Virus record (IMG/VR): IMGVR_UViG_3300049456_000062
Span: 1 to 43,363 of that record
Source of the DNA: a virus
Reading direction: 5' to 3' (one strand)
Length of the DNA stretch: 43,363 bases
Shown: in pieces, positions 6,779 through 14,093 of the stretch
How the letters are laid out: each line of letters begins with the position of its first letter
Position numbering within the stretch: position 1 is the stretch's first letter
Translations under genes and position numbers: made by a program
Notes under the pieces: model-generated
Databases searched by the model: none
Told to the model about the DNA's origin: nothing
What the model saw: the letters and a program-made list of their open reading frames with translations, nothing else

Positions 6779-7770
6779 TACTCGGCGTCCCTTCCGACCT
6801 GGATCAGCCGGCCGAGAAGCTGAAGGCTCGACTCGAGCAGACCGTCGCTGATCGGCGCGAGCTTCTCATCGAAGTACGGGCGCCAGATGTCGTACGCGGC
6901 CTGCCAACGCGCCGTGTAGCTGCCCTTCGCGTTCAACGCGGCGTCGTACGCCCGCTGCCAGGCATAGGCGGCATCGGCGGCATCGGCGGCATAGGCGGCA
7001 TCGGCGGCATCGGCGGCATCGGCGGCATAGGCGGCATCGGCGGCATCGGCGGCATCGGCGGCACCGGCGGCACCGGCGGCACCGGCGGCACCGGCGGCAC
7101 CGGCGGCATAGGCGGCATCGGCGGCATCGGCGGCATAGGCGGCATCGGCGGCACCGGCACCACCGGCGGCATAGGCGGCATAGGCGGCACCGGCGGCACC
7201 GGCGGCACCGGCGGCACCGGCGGCACCGGCGGCACCGGCGGCACCGGCGGCACCGGCGGCACGCAAATCGCGGATGCGCGCCAGCGCGGCCTCGCGATTT
7301 GCCCGTGCCGCCCCGCGAACCTCGGTCACGACATCGCGCACGCCCGTCCAGCTCGCGTAGTCGACGATCGCGACGAGCTGCTCAAGCTGCTCAGCCTCAG
7401 CGGTCATTCCCGCGAGCCGGAGACACGCCGGGTTGAACTCGTGGACGATCCAGTCGACACACATCCACGCCCGGATCACCTCGTCCTCGTCACCGGTGTT
7501 CGTGCCGACCACAGGGCCGGGCTTGAGCCAGCCGTCATCGTCGAGGACCGGCTGCAGCTCGTCGTCGACTTCGATCAGGAACGGAAGCAGCCGCTGCCGG
7601 CGCTCGTCGTCGAGCCGGTCGTTCATCGACCGCAAGAACGCGGCGATCGACGGGGCGACGCACTTCGGGTGATCCGAGAACGGCTCCCGGGTCACATACG
7701 ACACGAGCTCGGCCGCGCACATGCCCTGCTCCGCGCTCGCGTGAGCACCATGCGACAGACAAACGTCCAT
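6778..7770 (-). CDS. Protein with Ala-rich AA(G/D/Y) tripeptide repeats
   Basis: 330 residues from ATG at 7770 (TGATG overlap with the upstream stop). The N-terminal 165 residues (HGAHASAEQGMCAAELVSYV, SDHPKCVAPSIAAFLRSMND, RAWMCVDWIVHEFNPACLRLAG) resemble a family of actinobacterial proteins of unknown function that also carry Ala-rich repeats. Residues about 170-270 are some 33 tripeptides AAG, AAD or AAY, predicting a long helix or helical solenoid with one face varying between Gly, Asp and Tyr. The C-terminus (YDIWRPYFDEKLAPISDGLL) is globular. Function unknown. Confidence 0.8.
   Translation of the reverse strand: MDVCLSHGAHASAEQGMCAAELVSYVTREPFSDHPKCVAPSIAAFLRSMNDRLDDERRQRLLPFLIEVDDELQPVLDDDGWLKPGPVVGTNTGDEDEVIRAWMCVDWIVHEFNPACLRLAGMTAEAEQLEQLVAIVDYASWTGVRDVVTEVRGAARANREAALARIRDLRAAGAAGAAGAAGAAGAAGAAGAAGAAYAAYAAGGAGAADAAYAADAADAAYAAGAAGAAGAAGAAGAADAADAADAAYAADAADAADAAYAADAADAAYAWQRAYDAALNAKGSYTARWQAAYDIWRPYFDEKLAPISDGLLESSLQLLGRLIQVGRDAE
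6961..7262. repeat. 9-bp tandem repeat array, about 33 units
   Basis: Plus-strand unit GGCGGCAYM, varying only at the last positions as GGCGGCACC, GGCGGCATC or GGCGGCATA. Read on the minus strand it encodes Ala-Ala followed by Gly, Asp or Tyr. All units keep frame. Groups of identical units cluster, as expected from slippage expansion. It lies wholly within the 6778-7770 gene. Confidence 0.95.
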
Positions 7771-8183
7771 CAGACCTTTCCTCCTTCGATCAGAGAGAGA
7801 TGAGAGGGATCGACCTCGATCCGGTTGGGCTGGCCGTCGACGGCGACGACTGCGACGGCATGGGCATCCCGACGCCCTCGGGCCACCCACTCGCGCTTGG
7901 TGAAGAACGTGACGAGGTGGCCTTCGCGGCCGTCCCCGAGACGTACGCGATCGCCTCGCTTGATCCGTCGAGCTTCGTCGAGCTGCGTCACGCCTTCGCG
8001 TTCGGCGTCGATGCGGAGCGCCTCGCGCTCCTGCGAGCCGCGGTAGAGCTCGTCGTTCACGCGGCGTTCGTGCTCTTCGCGGAGCCGGTCGCGCTCGTCG
8101 TCGTCCTCGACGGTGTTCAACAGCTCGGCGAGGTTCACCGCCGCCGCGATCACGTCCTGGTAGACGGCCGAGCCGTCGCTCAC
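7770..8183 (-). CDS. Hypothetical protein
   Basis: 137 residues from GTG at 8183 (GTGA overlap). N-terminal helical acidic/basic region (VEDDDERDRLREEHERRVND) and a C-terminal beta-like part (IKRGDRVRLGDGREGHLVTF, then NRIEVDPSHLSLIEGG), suggestive of a small KOW/SH3-like barrel. No family assigned. Confidence 0.7.
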   Translation of the reverse strand: MSDGSAVYQDVIAAAVNLAELLNTVEDDDERDRLREEHERRVNDELYRGSQEREALRIDAEREGVTQLDEARRIKRGDRVRLGDGREGHLVTFFTKREWVARGRRDAHAVAVVAVDGQPNRIEVDPSHLSLIEGGKV

Positions 8184-8497
8184 CGGCCGGCCCTCCGAAC
8201 GACCCGCAGCAGATGCTCGACAAGGTCGAAGTCGGCGGCGTGAAGGCCAGGGTCGTGCGCGGCATACAGCCGGTCGAAGGAGTGCCGCTCGGTCGGCGTC
8301 AGGTCGGCGTACGCCAGCACAGCCACTTCGACTGGCGGCGTACGCTCGACCTCGACGGCGACTAGATGCTGCGCATCGCGCGCCTCCCTCGGTTGAAACC
8401 TCGTCGCATACCCGGACGACGAAAGGGCACGGGCCTCACGGATCGAACGACCGCGTGCGGCGATGAGGTCGGCACGCTGAGCTGCGGACGCCTTCAC
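8180..8497 (-). CDS. Hypothetical protein
   Basis: 105 residues, four-base overlaps at both ends. Begins KASAAQRADLIAARGRSIRE and ends with a helical segment LHAADFDLVEHLLRVVRRAG. No motif recognised. Confidence 0.65.
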   Translation of the reverse strand: MKASAAQRADLIAARGRSIREARALSSSGYATRFQPREARDAQHLVAVEVERTPPVEVAVLAYADLTPTERHSFDRLYAAHDPGLHAADFDLVEHLLRVVRRAGR

Positions 8498-9126
8498 GCC
8501 GCCTCTCCGATGCCGAGCTGCGTTGAGTCGGACACCCCGCCGCCGAGATTGGGGGAAACGTGCTTCGAGGCGTCCGAAGCAACCGCAGCGGGGTTCGCGG
8601 CCCTCGCAGCGGTTGCTTCCGACGTCCCGATCCTGCCGTTCTCATCGAACCCCGGCTTGTAGCCGACGAGTTGATACTCGTAAGCGTCGGCGCCGACCTT
8701 GCCCTCGTGCTTGAGATCGCGACCGACGATGTTCATACCCCAGGCCTTCTTCGGGTCACGGAGATTCGCGATCCGGCTGTTCAGCCTCGACGAGCCGCAG
8801 CGATGTTCGATCTCCGCGCTCGTGTGCGGCCTGCCGTCGCGAAGCACCGCCGCGATCCGCTCGTTCTGCGACCGGCGGGCTTTCCGTCCCAGCGCGTCCG
8901 TGGCCCTCACAGCCACCGTGTACGTCGCGGGGTGCCGGGGCGTCCCGCGCCCGGCCATCGCGATCATCTGCGACTCAACTCCGACGTGGAGGAGCGTCCG
9001 GATCGCGGAGGCGCGCGCACCAATGCCGACGGCGATCTCGCTCTGCGTCGATCCGGGATGCTCGGCGAGGAAGTCAAGAACCTCCTCGATGGTGTAGACG
9101 CGTGGGACGCGATGCCGATCGGTCAC
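8494..9126 (-). CDS. Double winged-helix DNA-binding protein
   Basis: 210 residues from GTG at 9126 (GTGA overlap). Two helix-turn-helix units are visible: residues about 14-50 (VLDFLAEHPGSTQSEIAVGI) and about 84-135 (RIAAVLRDGRPHTSAEIEHR, then LNSRIANLRDPKKAWGMNIV, the wing). The C-terminus is low-complexity Ala/Ser/Gly. Likely a transcription or replication-associated DNA-binding protein acting with the repressor two genes upstream. Confidence 0.78.
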   Translation of the reverse strand: MTDRHRVPRVYTIEEVLDFLAEHPGSTQSEIAVGIGARASAIRTLLHVGVESQMIAMAGRGTPRHPATYTVAVRATDALGRKARRSQNERIAAVLRDGRPHTSAEIEHRCGSSRLNSRIANLRDPKKAWGMNIVGRDLKHEGKVGADAYEYQLVGYKPGFDENGRIGTSEATAARAANPAAVASDASKHVSPNLGGGVSDSTQLGIGEAA

Positions 9127-9299
9127 GCCGCCCGAAGCTCCTTGACCTTCGTCTCAAGACGGACGACAGCGGCGCTGATCCTTTCGACGGCGACGTCGAC
9201 GTCGTCACCCTCGATCGCAGCCGCTGCTTCGGCGAGATCGCCGCGGACGTGATCGATGCAGGCGAGAAGGCCACGCTTCATCAGGAGTCCGCGGTTCAT
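9123..9299 (-). CDS. Small hypothetical protein
   Basis: 58 residues, start MNRGLLMKRGLLACIDHVRG and a helical C-terminus (AVVRLETKVKELRAA). Its ATG overlaps the repressor stop (ATGA) and its stop overlaps the next GTG, so it is an integral member of the repressor operon. Function unknown. Confidence 0.68.
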   Translation of the reverse strand: MNRGLLMKRGLLACIDHVRGDLAEAAAAIEGDDVDVAVERISAAVVRLETKVKELRAA

Positions 9300-9676
9300 A
9301 CGAGCTCCCGCTCGTCCGTCGACGAAGGCGTCTCCTCTGCCGCGCGATCCGCAAGCCGAAGCAGCGGGTCGAGCGCGGCGATCAACTGCTCCATGCCCTC
9401 AGCCATCGTCGCGAGCGCGTTGCTGAACCGCTCGCGGCCGAGTTCGACCTCATCGAGCTTCTCCGGCTCCCCCTGCAGCCATTCCCGAGAACACCCGTAG
9501 AGCACGCTCATCCGCTCGAGCAGATCGAGCGAGACGTTTGCGCGGCCGTTCTCGATCTTGTTGAGGGTGACGCGGTTGACGTTCAACGCGTCGGCGGCCT
9601 CGCCCTGGCTTAGATTGCTGGAGACGCGAGCCTGCGCGACGCGAACCTGGTCAACGGTATAGCCGGGGCGAGCCAT
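9296..9676 (-). CDS. XRE-family phage repressor
   Basis: 126 residues. Residues about 22-66 form a Cro/CI helix-turn-helix (LSQGEAADALNVNRVTLNKI then ENGRANVSLDLLERMSVLYG). The C-terminal part is helical, with no peptidase domain, so it is not a LexA-type self-cleaving repressor. ATG at 9676 has no Shine-Dalgarno; a promoter with TTGACA places the start of transcription at or near the ATG, so the mRNA may be leaderless. It faces another HTH gene across the operator region, as expected for the master lysogeny regulator. Confidence 0.85.
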   Translation of the reverse strand: MARPGYTVDQVRVAQARVSSNLSQGEAADALNVNRVTLNKIENGRANVSLDLLERMSVLYGCSREWLQGEPEKLDEVELGRERFSNALATMAEGMEQLIAALDPLLRLADRAAEETPSSTDERELV

Positions 9677-9772
9677 GTAGCGTCAAAGCTACAACATGAA
9701 ACTACGTAGTGTCAAGATGTAGTTTCGGAGGTATCGCCAGATCCGCTCCGGGTCCGTAGCGTCAGGGCTATG
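9676..9772. promoter_or_regulatory. Bidirectional genetic switch with operator repeats
   Basis: Divergent HTH genes are separated by 93 bp. TGTAGC-N6-GCTACA spans 9676-9693 and touches the repressor start codon. GTAGC-GTCAGG-GCTAT spans 9756-9771 and touches the other start codon; both contain GTAGCGTCA. Between them are the palindrome ACTACGTAGT (9701-9710) and an 8-bp inverted repeat GAAACTAC/GTAGTTTC (9698-9705, 9719-9726). The common half-site is GTAG(C/T). These are the expected operators of one or both HTH proteins. Confidence 0.8.
9686..9715 (-). promoter_or_regulatory. Repressor promoter
   Basis: On the minus strand a consensus -35 TTGACA (9715-9710) is followed after 18 bases by TAGCTT (9691-9686), which fits TAnnnT. 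The ATG at 9676 begins about ten bases after the -10, so the transcript is leaderless or nearly so. The -10 lies inside the TGTAGC-N6-GCTACA operator, consistent with autoregulation. Confidence 0.7.
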
Positions 9773-10234
9773 GCACGAAGCCTTGACGAGCACCAACAGG
9801 CCGAGCTGAGCGCGTTCGTGAACGAGCTCGCGGAAGCGGCCGGATACACCACGACTGCGGAATGGGCGCGGGAGTCCGGCTACCCCGCGTCGAACCTGTC
9901 CGAGCTACGGAACGGCAATCGCTCCGTCGACGGCTACAACCTCTTGCGGCTCATCCGCGCAGCGGCGGCGCGAGCGGGATCAAAGTCCGGTCAGTTCGCG
10001 ATGGAGAAGTCCGCGGGCAAGGAGACCCTCCTCGCCACGATCGCGACACTCGATGCGATCCTCGGAGAGCTCCGCGACGTCGTCGCCGAAGAAGAGCTCA
10101 CGTCGTCGGGGGACGGCCCGCGCGTCGCGGATCAACGAGCTGCAGATGCCGACGCGGCGGCTCAGCGTGCTGCGGAAGCAATAGCGCCTCGAGCGACTGA
10201 GACGCAGAAAGCAGCGAATGGTCAAGGTGACTGA
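9770..10234 (+). CDS. HTH regulator divergent from the repressor
   Basis: 154 residues. An XRE-like helix-turn-helix is at about 25-64 (TTAEWARESGYPASNLSELR then NGNRSVDGYNLLRLIRAA). A helical region follows and the last 50 residues are Ala-rich and low in complexity. ATG at 9770 has no Shine-Dalgarno; TAGCGT (9757-9762) with a weak TCGCCA 17 bases upstream could be its promoter, again giving a near-leaderless mRNA. It is the Cro-like or co-regulator counterpart of the minus-strand repressor; which one maintains lysogeny cannot be told from sequence. Confidence 0.75.
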   Translation: MARSLDEHQQAELSAFVNELAEAAGYTTTAEWARESGYPASNLSELRNGNRSVDGYNLLRLIRAAAARAGSKSGQFAMEKSAGKETLLATIATLDAILGELRDVVAEEELTSSGDGPRVADQRAADADAAAQRAAEAIAPRATETQKAANGQGD

Positions 10235-10425
10235 GCACATTGCGCAATGTCGACAGCGTCGAAACCAAGCTCAGCACCACGCTCACTTCGTCAGCGTCCA
10301 TTCGACTGCCTGCTCCTTTCCCCCCACGCGAGCCAGCCGTGCGACTCGCGCACCCCTTGGTGCTGTTCTAACACCCGGCGCAAACTTCGAACAATGCCCC
10401 TTTCGGACACATCGGAGAAAGTGAG

Positions 10426-10653
10426 ATGAGGCGAAACAAGGAGGTCGTCGCCAAGCGCGGATGCACATGCTGCGGCACCGGCTGCGTCCTTATCGGAGCG
10501 ATCGTCCCGATCTCGATCGTCGCTCTATGGGAGACCGTCGGCGCCGTGGCGGCGCTCATGCTCTGGCCAGCGCTCCTCGCCGGTGCGCACGGCGTTCGCC
10601 GCCTCCGGATCCGACCTTACGCTGATCTAGACTCCAGGCAGGAGGAACGATGA
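10426..10653 (+). CDS. Small membrane protein
   Basis: 75 residues with GGAG before ATG at 10426. Starts basic with CTCCGTGC, then two adjacent hydrophobic spans (VLIGAIVPISIVALWETVGA, then AVAALMLWPALLAGAHGV), and a basic tail. Overlaps the secreted-protein gene by ATGA. The 191 bp before it show no clear promoter. Probable prophage accessory (moron) gene, perhaps acting at the host envelope. Confidence 0.7.
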   Translation: MRRNKEVVAKRGCTCCGTGCVLIGAIVPISIVALWETVGAVAALMLWPALLAGAHGVRRLRIRPYADLDSRQEER

Positions 10654-11264
10654 GACGCATTCACGTGATCGTTGGGCTCGCGTTCTTGACCGCCGGATTC
10701 CTGGCCTCCGTCGCGCTGACGTTCCCGGGCGCGGCCAGTGCCTGGGACTGGCGCCACATCCCCAACGGCTACAGCACGACCGTCGCGCATTACGTGAACC
10801 TCGACGGCGATTCGTGCTCCAAGTATTGGATCGACGGTCAGTACATGGGAGATGACTGCGTAGACCCGGGAGGGCTGCAGGCGAACATCGACGCGTACAT
10901 CAACTCGACGATCTGCACGCGCAACCTCGCCGCGGGGATCTCGGCCGGCGTTTGCCAGGCCGCGACCACAACGACGACGGCGGCAACGACCGGGACTGTC
11001 GCGACGACCACAACGGATCCCGGCACGACGACGACGCCCGATCCGGGCAGCACGACAAACGTCGGTGGTTCGTCTGCTGCTTCCGATCCGAGTCAGACCG
11101 TGACGACGACCGTCACCGTGACTGTGGCCGACCCGGACACGCAGGCCCAACTTACGGAGCTGCAGCAGCGGGTCGCGACCGACGAGGCGCGCATCCAGGA
11201 GCTTGAGGATCAGATCGGGACGATTCTCGGCGAGCAGAAGAACGAACCGCCGTTCACCAGCTAG
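10650..11264 (+). CDS. Secreted Thr-rich protein with C-terminal coiled coil
   Basis: 204 residues with GGAGG before ATG. Signal peptide: RRIHVIVGLAFLTAGFLASV with probable cleavage after ASA near residue 31. The mature N-terminus has Trp/Tyr/Cys-rich sequence with four Cys (DSCSKYW, DDCVDPG, STICTRN, AGVCQAA) that could form two disulfides. A Thr/Pro/Gly linker (about 105-155) follows, then a coiled coil (QLTELQQRVATDEARIQELE). It lies on the non-lytic strand beside the switch, the usual place for lysogenic conversion genes. Exported role unknown. Confidence 0.8.
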   Translation: MRRIHVIVGLAFLTAGFLASVALTFPGAASAWDWRHIPNGYSTTVAHYVNLDGDSCSKYWIDGQYMGDDCVDPGGLQANIDAYINSTICTRNLAAGISAGVCQAATTTTTAATTGTVATTTTDPGTTTTPDPGSTTNVGGSSAASDPSQTVTTTVTVTVADPDTQAQLTELQQRVATDEARIQELEDQIGTILGEQKNEPPFTS

Positions 11265-11276
11265 AACGAAAGACAT

Positions 11277-11312
11277 GGCCCCGCCGCTCGTGACTTGCGA
11301 GACGGCGGGGCC
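11277..11312. terminator. Convergent (bidirectional) terminator
   Basis: GGCCCCGCCG / CGGCGGGGCC makes a 10-bp stem, extended inside by CTCG/CGAG, between the converging genes ending at 11264 and 11313. T-rich sequence follows on the plus side (TTAAGTCTTCTT) and, weaker, on the minus side (ATGTCTTTCGTTCT). It separates the lysogeny genes from the end of the late operon. Confidence 0.85.
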
Positions 11313-11438
11313 TTAAGTCTTCTTGGTGGTGGTGCAGTTGCCGCATCGGGCGCCTGTCTTGACGCTGCCGACGGCGACGAGGAGCCATCGTCCGCACCCT
11401 CCGGCGCACGGGCCCATCGAGCAGAGGCCTATGGCCAC
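11313..11438 (-). CDS. Cys-rich mini-protein (41 aa)
   Basis: GTG at 11438 overlaps the stop of the previous gene (TAGTG). The sequence has GLCSMGPCAGGCGRW and later ARCGNC, five Cys that suggest a zinc ribbon, and ends TTTKKT. It is the last gene of the late transcript. No family recognised. Confidence 0.6.
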   Translation of the reverse strand: MAIGLCSMGPCAGGCGRWLLVAVGSVKTGARCGNCTTTKKT

Positions 11439-11719
11439 TACTTGGCCGGTGGGTCTCGGAAGGTGATGATCGGATCGCTCGTGGTTGGCTCGGCCGAGGT
11501 GCTCTTGCGGTATGCCTCGATGACTGCCTTCGCGCCGCAGACGCAGGCGCCGAAGGCGAGTGAGCCGAGCACGTGCAGGCCGTGTGCGCCGAGCAGGTCG
11601 TACCGGTTGTAGTAGAGCGCGGTCGCGGTGCCGGCGACGAAGATGTCGAGGTAGTGCATCACGCGCGGCTTGGTGAGGATCGCGCGCGCCTTGGCTGCGA
11701 GCTTGCGGATGAGCTTCAT
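11438..11719 (-). CDS. Small membrane protein of the lysis cassette
   Basis: 93 residues. Basic N-terminus (KLIRKLAAKARAILTKPRV), then two moderately hydrophobic segments (YLDIFVAGTATALYY and LHVLGSLAFGACVCGAKAVI) and a polar tail. Size, location after the endolysin and topology fit a class II holin; no family match is certain. Confidence 0.65.
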   Translation of the reverse strand: MKLIRKLAAKARAILTKPRVMHYLDIFVAGTATALYYNRYDLLGAHGLHVLGSLAFGACVCGAKAVIEAYRKSTSAEPTTSDPIITFRDPPAK

Positions 11720-12225
11720 GCTGCTCCTCTCGTGTCTGCGTTCTGGATGCCGTGTTCCTGCACGAGCGCTGTGAGCCGCGTAACCAATCCCTCGAGTTCC
11801 GCGTTTCTCTCTTCGAGGTGCTGATTTGCAGCGAGCAGTCGATCGACCTCGCCTTGAAGGGCGAGACGCTCCTGCCGTACTTCGTCGAGCAGGTGTCCCG
11901 AGGCTTCAAGCTTGACGAGCAGGCCCGTGTTCGCATCGAGGAGAGACTCGACCTGCTTCGCGAGCGTGTTGATGCGACGCTCGCCCTCACTGACGCGCTC
12001 GGTCAGCGTGTCGATCAGGCCCTTCGCGACCTTCCAGAGCTCAGCGGCTTCTGATGTCGCGACGGTGCCGGAGTGGGTGAGCGCCATCTCGGCGATGTCG
12101 TCGCGGCGCTCAGCTCTCCTCGACCAACGGGTGAGCGCCCACGTGACGATCGCGGTCGCGATCGCGCCAGCGGTGCCGAGGAGGGCTCCCTCGCCGCTGA
12201 CGAGGTTGACGCTGGCCAGCGTCAT
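11716..12225 (-). CDS. Membrane-anchored coiled-coil protein
   Basis: 169 residues from ATG at 12225, overlapping the endolysin stop (TGATG). One membrane span at about residues 11-33 (GALLGTAGAIATAIVTWALT), then a long coiled coil (about 60-165, for example ERRINTLAKQVESLLDANTG). Spanin-like or holin-associated functions are conceivable, but the host is presumably monoderm, so an envelope-tethered lysis accessory is the safer reading. Confidence 0.65.
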   Translation of the reverse strand: MTLASVNLVSGEGALLGTAGAIATAIVTWALTRWSRRAERRDDIAEMALTHSGTVATSEAAELWKVAKGLIDTLTERVSEGERRINTLAKQVESLLDANTGLLVKLEASGHLLDEVRQERLALQGEVDRLLAANQHLEERNAELEGLVTRLTALVQEHGIQNADTRGAA

Positions 12226-13217
12226 CACGCCACACCCGGATAGTCGATGTAGACCATGTGGTAGCTCGCGAACGGCCTCAGCACTTCCTTGACCGAGCCG
12301 CCGTACGCGTCGCCGGCGTTGCCCTCGATCGTCTGGATCGCGGAGCCGCCGACGAGCTTGATGACGAAACCGATGTGGTAGGCGGACGCGAGCCGGCCGG
12401 CGTCGTTCAGGAACACCACGAACGACCCGAGCCGCGGCTTCGCTTGCAGCCAGCCGCGCGCCTGCGCGTACTCGACGATCGTCGGCACGTACGCGTCGTT
12501 CGAACTGCCGAACCCCTGGCCGACCGTGATCTTGAGGATGTAGTCGGCGAACGAAGCGCACCACGCGAGCCCGTAGGCGCCGGTGCTGACCTGGAAAGGC
12601 GCCCATATGTGGGCGCTGTCGATCGGCCACTCGCAGAGGACTGAGATGCAGGGGCCGCGGTTCGACCCGCTCGGGATCTCATGTACGCCGAGGAAACCGA
12701 GCTCGGTCGACTTGATCTCCAGCGCGACCTGCGTCGCACCAACGACCACGGTGCCCTTGATGCGGTCGGACGCGAGCTTCATCCAGCAGAGAGGCCGATG
12801 CTGCTTGCCCTCGAGGATCTCGATGAACTGCTTGCCGGCCGTGTCGGTGACCGTCGTCGCCTTGCGCGTCGTCGGGCACTGTCCCTTCGCGGGGTAGCCG
12901 ATCCGGTACTTCATCGCCTTCACGGCCGCCTTCGTCTTCGCGCCGTCGAGGCCGTTCGGCTTGCCGTGGAACGTCGGCTTCGTCTTCGTGAAGATGCTCG
13001 GCTTGTGGCCCGCGAGGAGCCACTGCGCATCCTTCACCGGCTGACCGCACGACGCGAGCTGCGTCTTCGTGCCACCGTGAAGCGGGTAGGCCTGTCGCGC
13101 GGCAGAGCACACCGGCTTGTGCACGGCCCCGGCCGGGACCGACGCCGCGAGAACGAAGACGACAGCTGCGAGCAGAGCAATGAGGGCAGGCCAAAGCCCG
13201 CCGCGTGGCGTGCGCAT
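12225..13217 (-). CDS. Secreted CHAP-domain endolysin
   Basis: 330 residues. A signal peptide (about 1-31, LWPALIALLAAVVFVLAASV) implies export by Sec. A peptidoglycan-binding-like helical segment lies at about 62-110 (DAQWLLAGHKPSIF, GAKTKAAVKAMKY), as in PG_binding_1 domains. The C-terminal part is a CHAP amidase/endopeptidase: Cys220 in LAWCASF, His281 in YHIGF, and Glu298/Asn300 in TIEGNAG. It cleaves host peptidoglycan at lysis. It is flanked by small membrane proteins that could be holins. Confidence 0.85.
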   Translation of the reverse strand: MRTPRGGLWPALIALLAAVVFVLAASVPAGAVHKPVCSAARQAYPLHGGTKTQLASCGQPVKDAQWLLAGHKPSIFTKTKPTFHGKPNGLDGAKTKAAVKAMKYRIGYPAKGQCPTTRKATTVTDTAGKQFIEILEGKQHRPLCWMKLASDRIKGTVVVGATQVALEIKSTELGFLGVHEIPSGSNRGPCISVLCEWPIDSAHIWAPFQVSTGAYGLAWCASFADYILKITVGQGFGSSNDAYVPTIVEYAQARGWLQAKPRLGSFVVFLNDAGRLASAYHIGFVIKLVGGSAIQTIEGNAGDAYGGSVKEVLRPFASYHMVYIDYPGVA

Positions 13218-13236
13218 CGGTGCTCCCTTCGAGGGA

Positions 13237-13437
13237 CTAGAAGAGGTTCAGGACGAGGTGCGCGAAGAGCGCGAGGATCGCGACGGCGACACCGACACGC
13301 GCGGTCGGGTAGCGCTGCTCGAGCGTGTCGATCCGGTTCGACAGCGTGTGCGAGGCCTTGTTGCGGGCGACGAAGTGCGCGTACGCCTCCCATGCGACGA
13401 ACGCGCCGATGATCCCCCAAAGCGGTGTATCGCCCAT
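13237..13437 (-). CDS. Holin candidate
   Basis: 66 residues with a hydrophobic N-terminal segment (LWGIIGAFVAWEAYAHFV), a polar middle (RIDTLEQRYPTAR) and a C-terminal span (VGVAVAILALFAHLVLNLF). Directly upstream of the endolysin. Two spans and size match small holins; identity by context only. Confidence 0.65.
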   Translation of the reverse strand: MGDTPLWGIIGAFVAWEAYAHFVARNKASHTLSNRIDTLEQRYPTARVGVAVAILALFAHLVLNLF

Positions 13438-13748
13438 CAGCCGATCGGCTCGTCGATCCGCAGGATGTGCAGGTTCTCGCTGACAGCGGCGACCGCGCTC
13501 GCGCGCGCCGCCGCAGCGGCCTGCTGGCCCTGGATCGTCTTCACCTGGAGGTACATGAGGTCGATGAGCTTCTGATGCGCGAACTGATTCGCGGTCAGCG
13601 TCTCGCCCTCGTTCTGCGGGTCGGGATCCGACCCGGTGTAGTTGTAGATCGAGCAGACAGCTTCGACGAGCTGCGCACCTTCACCGTTCGGGATCGCGGT
13701 GACGTACGCGGTGTAACCGTCCGGAATGTCGAATGAGACCGTTGCCAT
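13437..13748 (-). CDS. Tail-region hypothetical protein
   Basis: 103 residues. Begins ATVSFDIPDGYTAYVTAIPN, with an Ala-rich helix near the end. No family recognised. Start ATG at 13748; its stop abuts the holin candidate's start. Placement between tail-fibre chaperone-like and lysis genes suggests a minor tail or baseplate role. Confidence 0.65.
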   Translation of the reverse strand: MATVSFDIPDGYTAYVTAIPNGEGAQLVEAVCSIYNYTGSDPDPQNEGETLTANQFAHQKLIDLMYLQVKTIQGQQAAAAARASAVAAVSENLHILRIDEPIG

Positions 13749-13766
13749 TTCGATGCGACCCCCTAC

Positions 13767-14093
13767 CTAGCTCGCGGGCGGCACCCATTCGGGCGCCGTG
13801 GGAATCTCGATCGCCGCAGGATCGTCGGAGGCCCTCGCCTCGGCGAGGAGCGCGCGAAGCTGCTCGCGGTATCCCTTCCGAGCGTCCTCGAGCGGAACTC
13901 CGTCTTCGGCTGCGCGGATCGCCCACACGTCAGTCGCGATTAGCGCGGCCTTGATCTCCGCGATCTTTGTGTCGCGGTCAAGAGCAAGAAGACGCTCGGG
14001 GCCACGGCCGGGATCGTTCTGGATCTCTTCGATCTCCTCTGCGGTGGCCGGCCTGATCTCCTGGCCTACCTGAATCATCACCTCGTCGGTCAT
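13767..14093 (-). CDS. Tail-fibre assembly chaperone-like protein
   Basis: 108 residues. The segment TDVWAIRAAEDGVPLEDARK followed by GYREQLRALLAEA resembles the C-terminal motif (aromatic, R-x-x-E-x-G, then YRxxLR) of XkdW/DUF4376-type tail-fibre assembly proteins. Overlaps the fibre-candidate gene by four bases, which fits a chaperone for that protein. Confidence 0.65.
   Translation of the reverse strand: MTDEVMIQVGQEIRPATAEEIEEIQNDPGRGPERLLALDRDTKIAEIKAALIATDVWAIRAAEDGVPLEDARKGYREQLRALLAEARASDDPAAIEIPTAPEWVPPAS

Noticed and set aside
6933-7262. Plus- or minus-frame Met-Pro-Pro-Val repeat protein, or a CRISPR-like array
   Set aside because: The 9-bp units have no spacers, so it is not CRISPR; the Pro-rich frame is the wrong register of the Ala-rich protein that has the good flanking domains and overlaps.
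10098-10301. 67-codon minus-strand frame before 10426
   Set aside because: Overlaps the HTH gene antisense, lacks a ribosome site, and would be alone in its direction.
11716-12630. 304-residue protein starting at 12630
   Set aside because: The N-terminal half overlaps the endolysin in another frame and is Arg-rich; the real start is the ATG at 12225 overlapping the endolysin stop.
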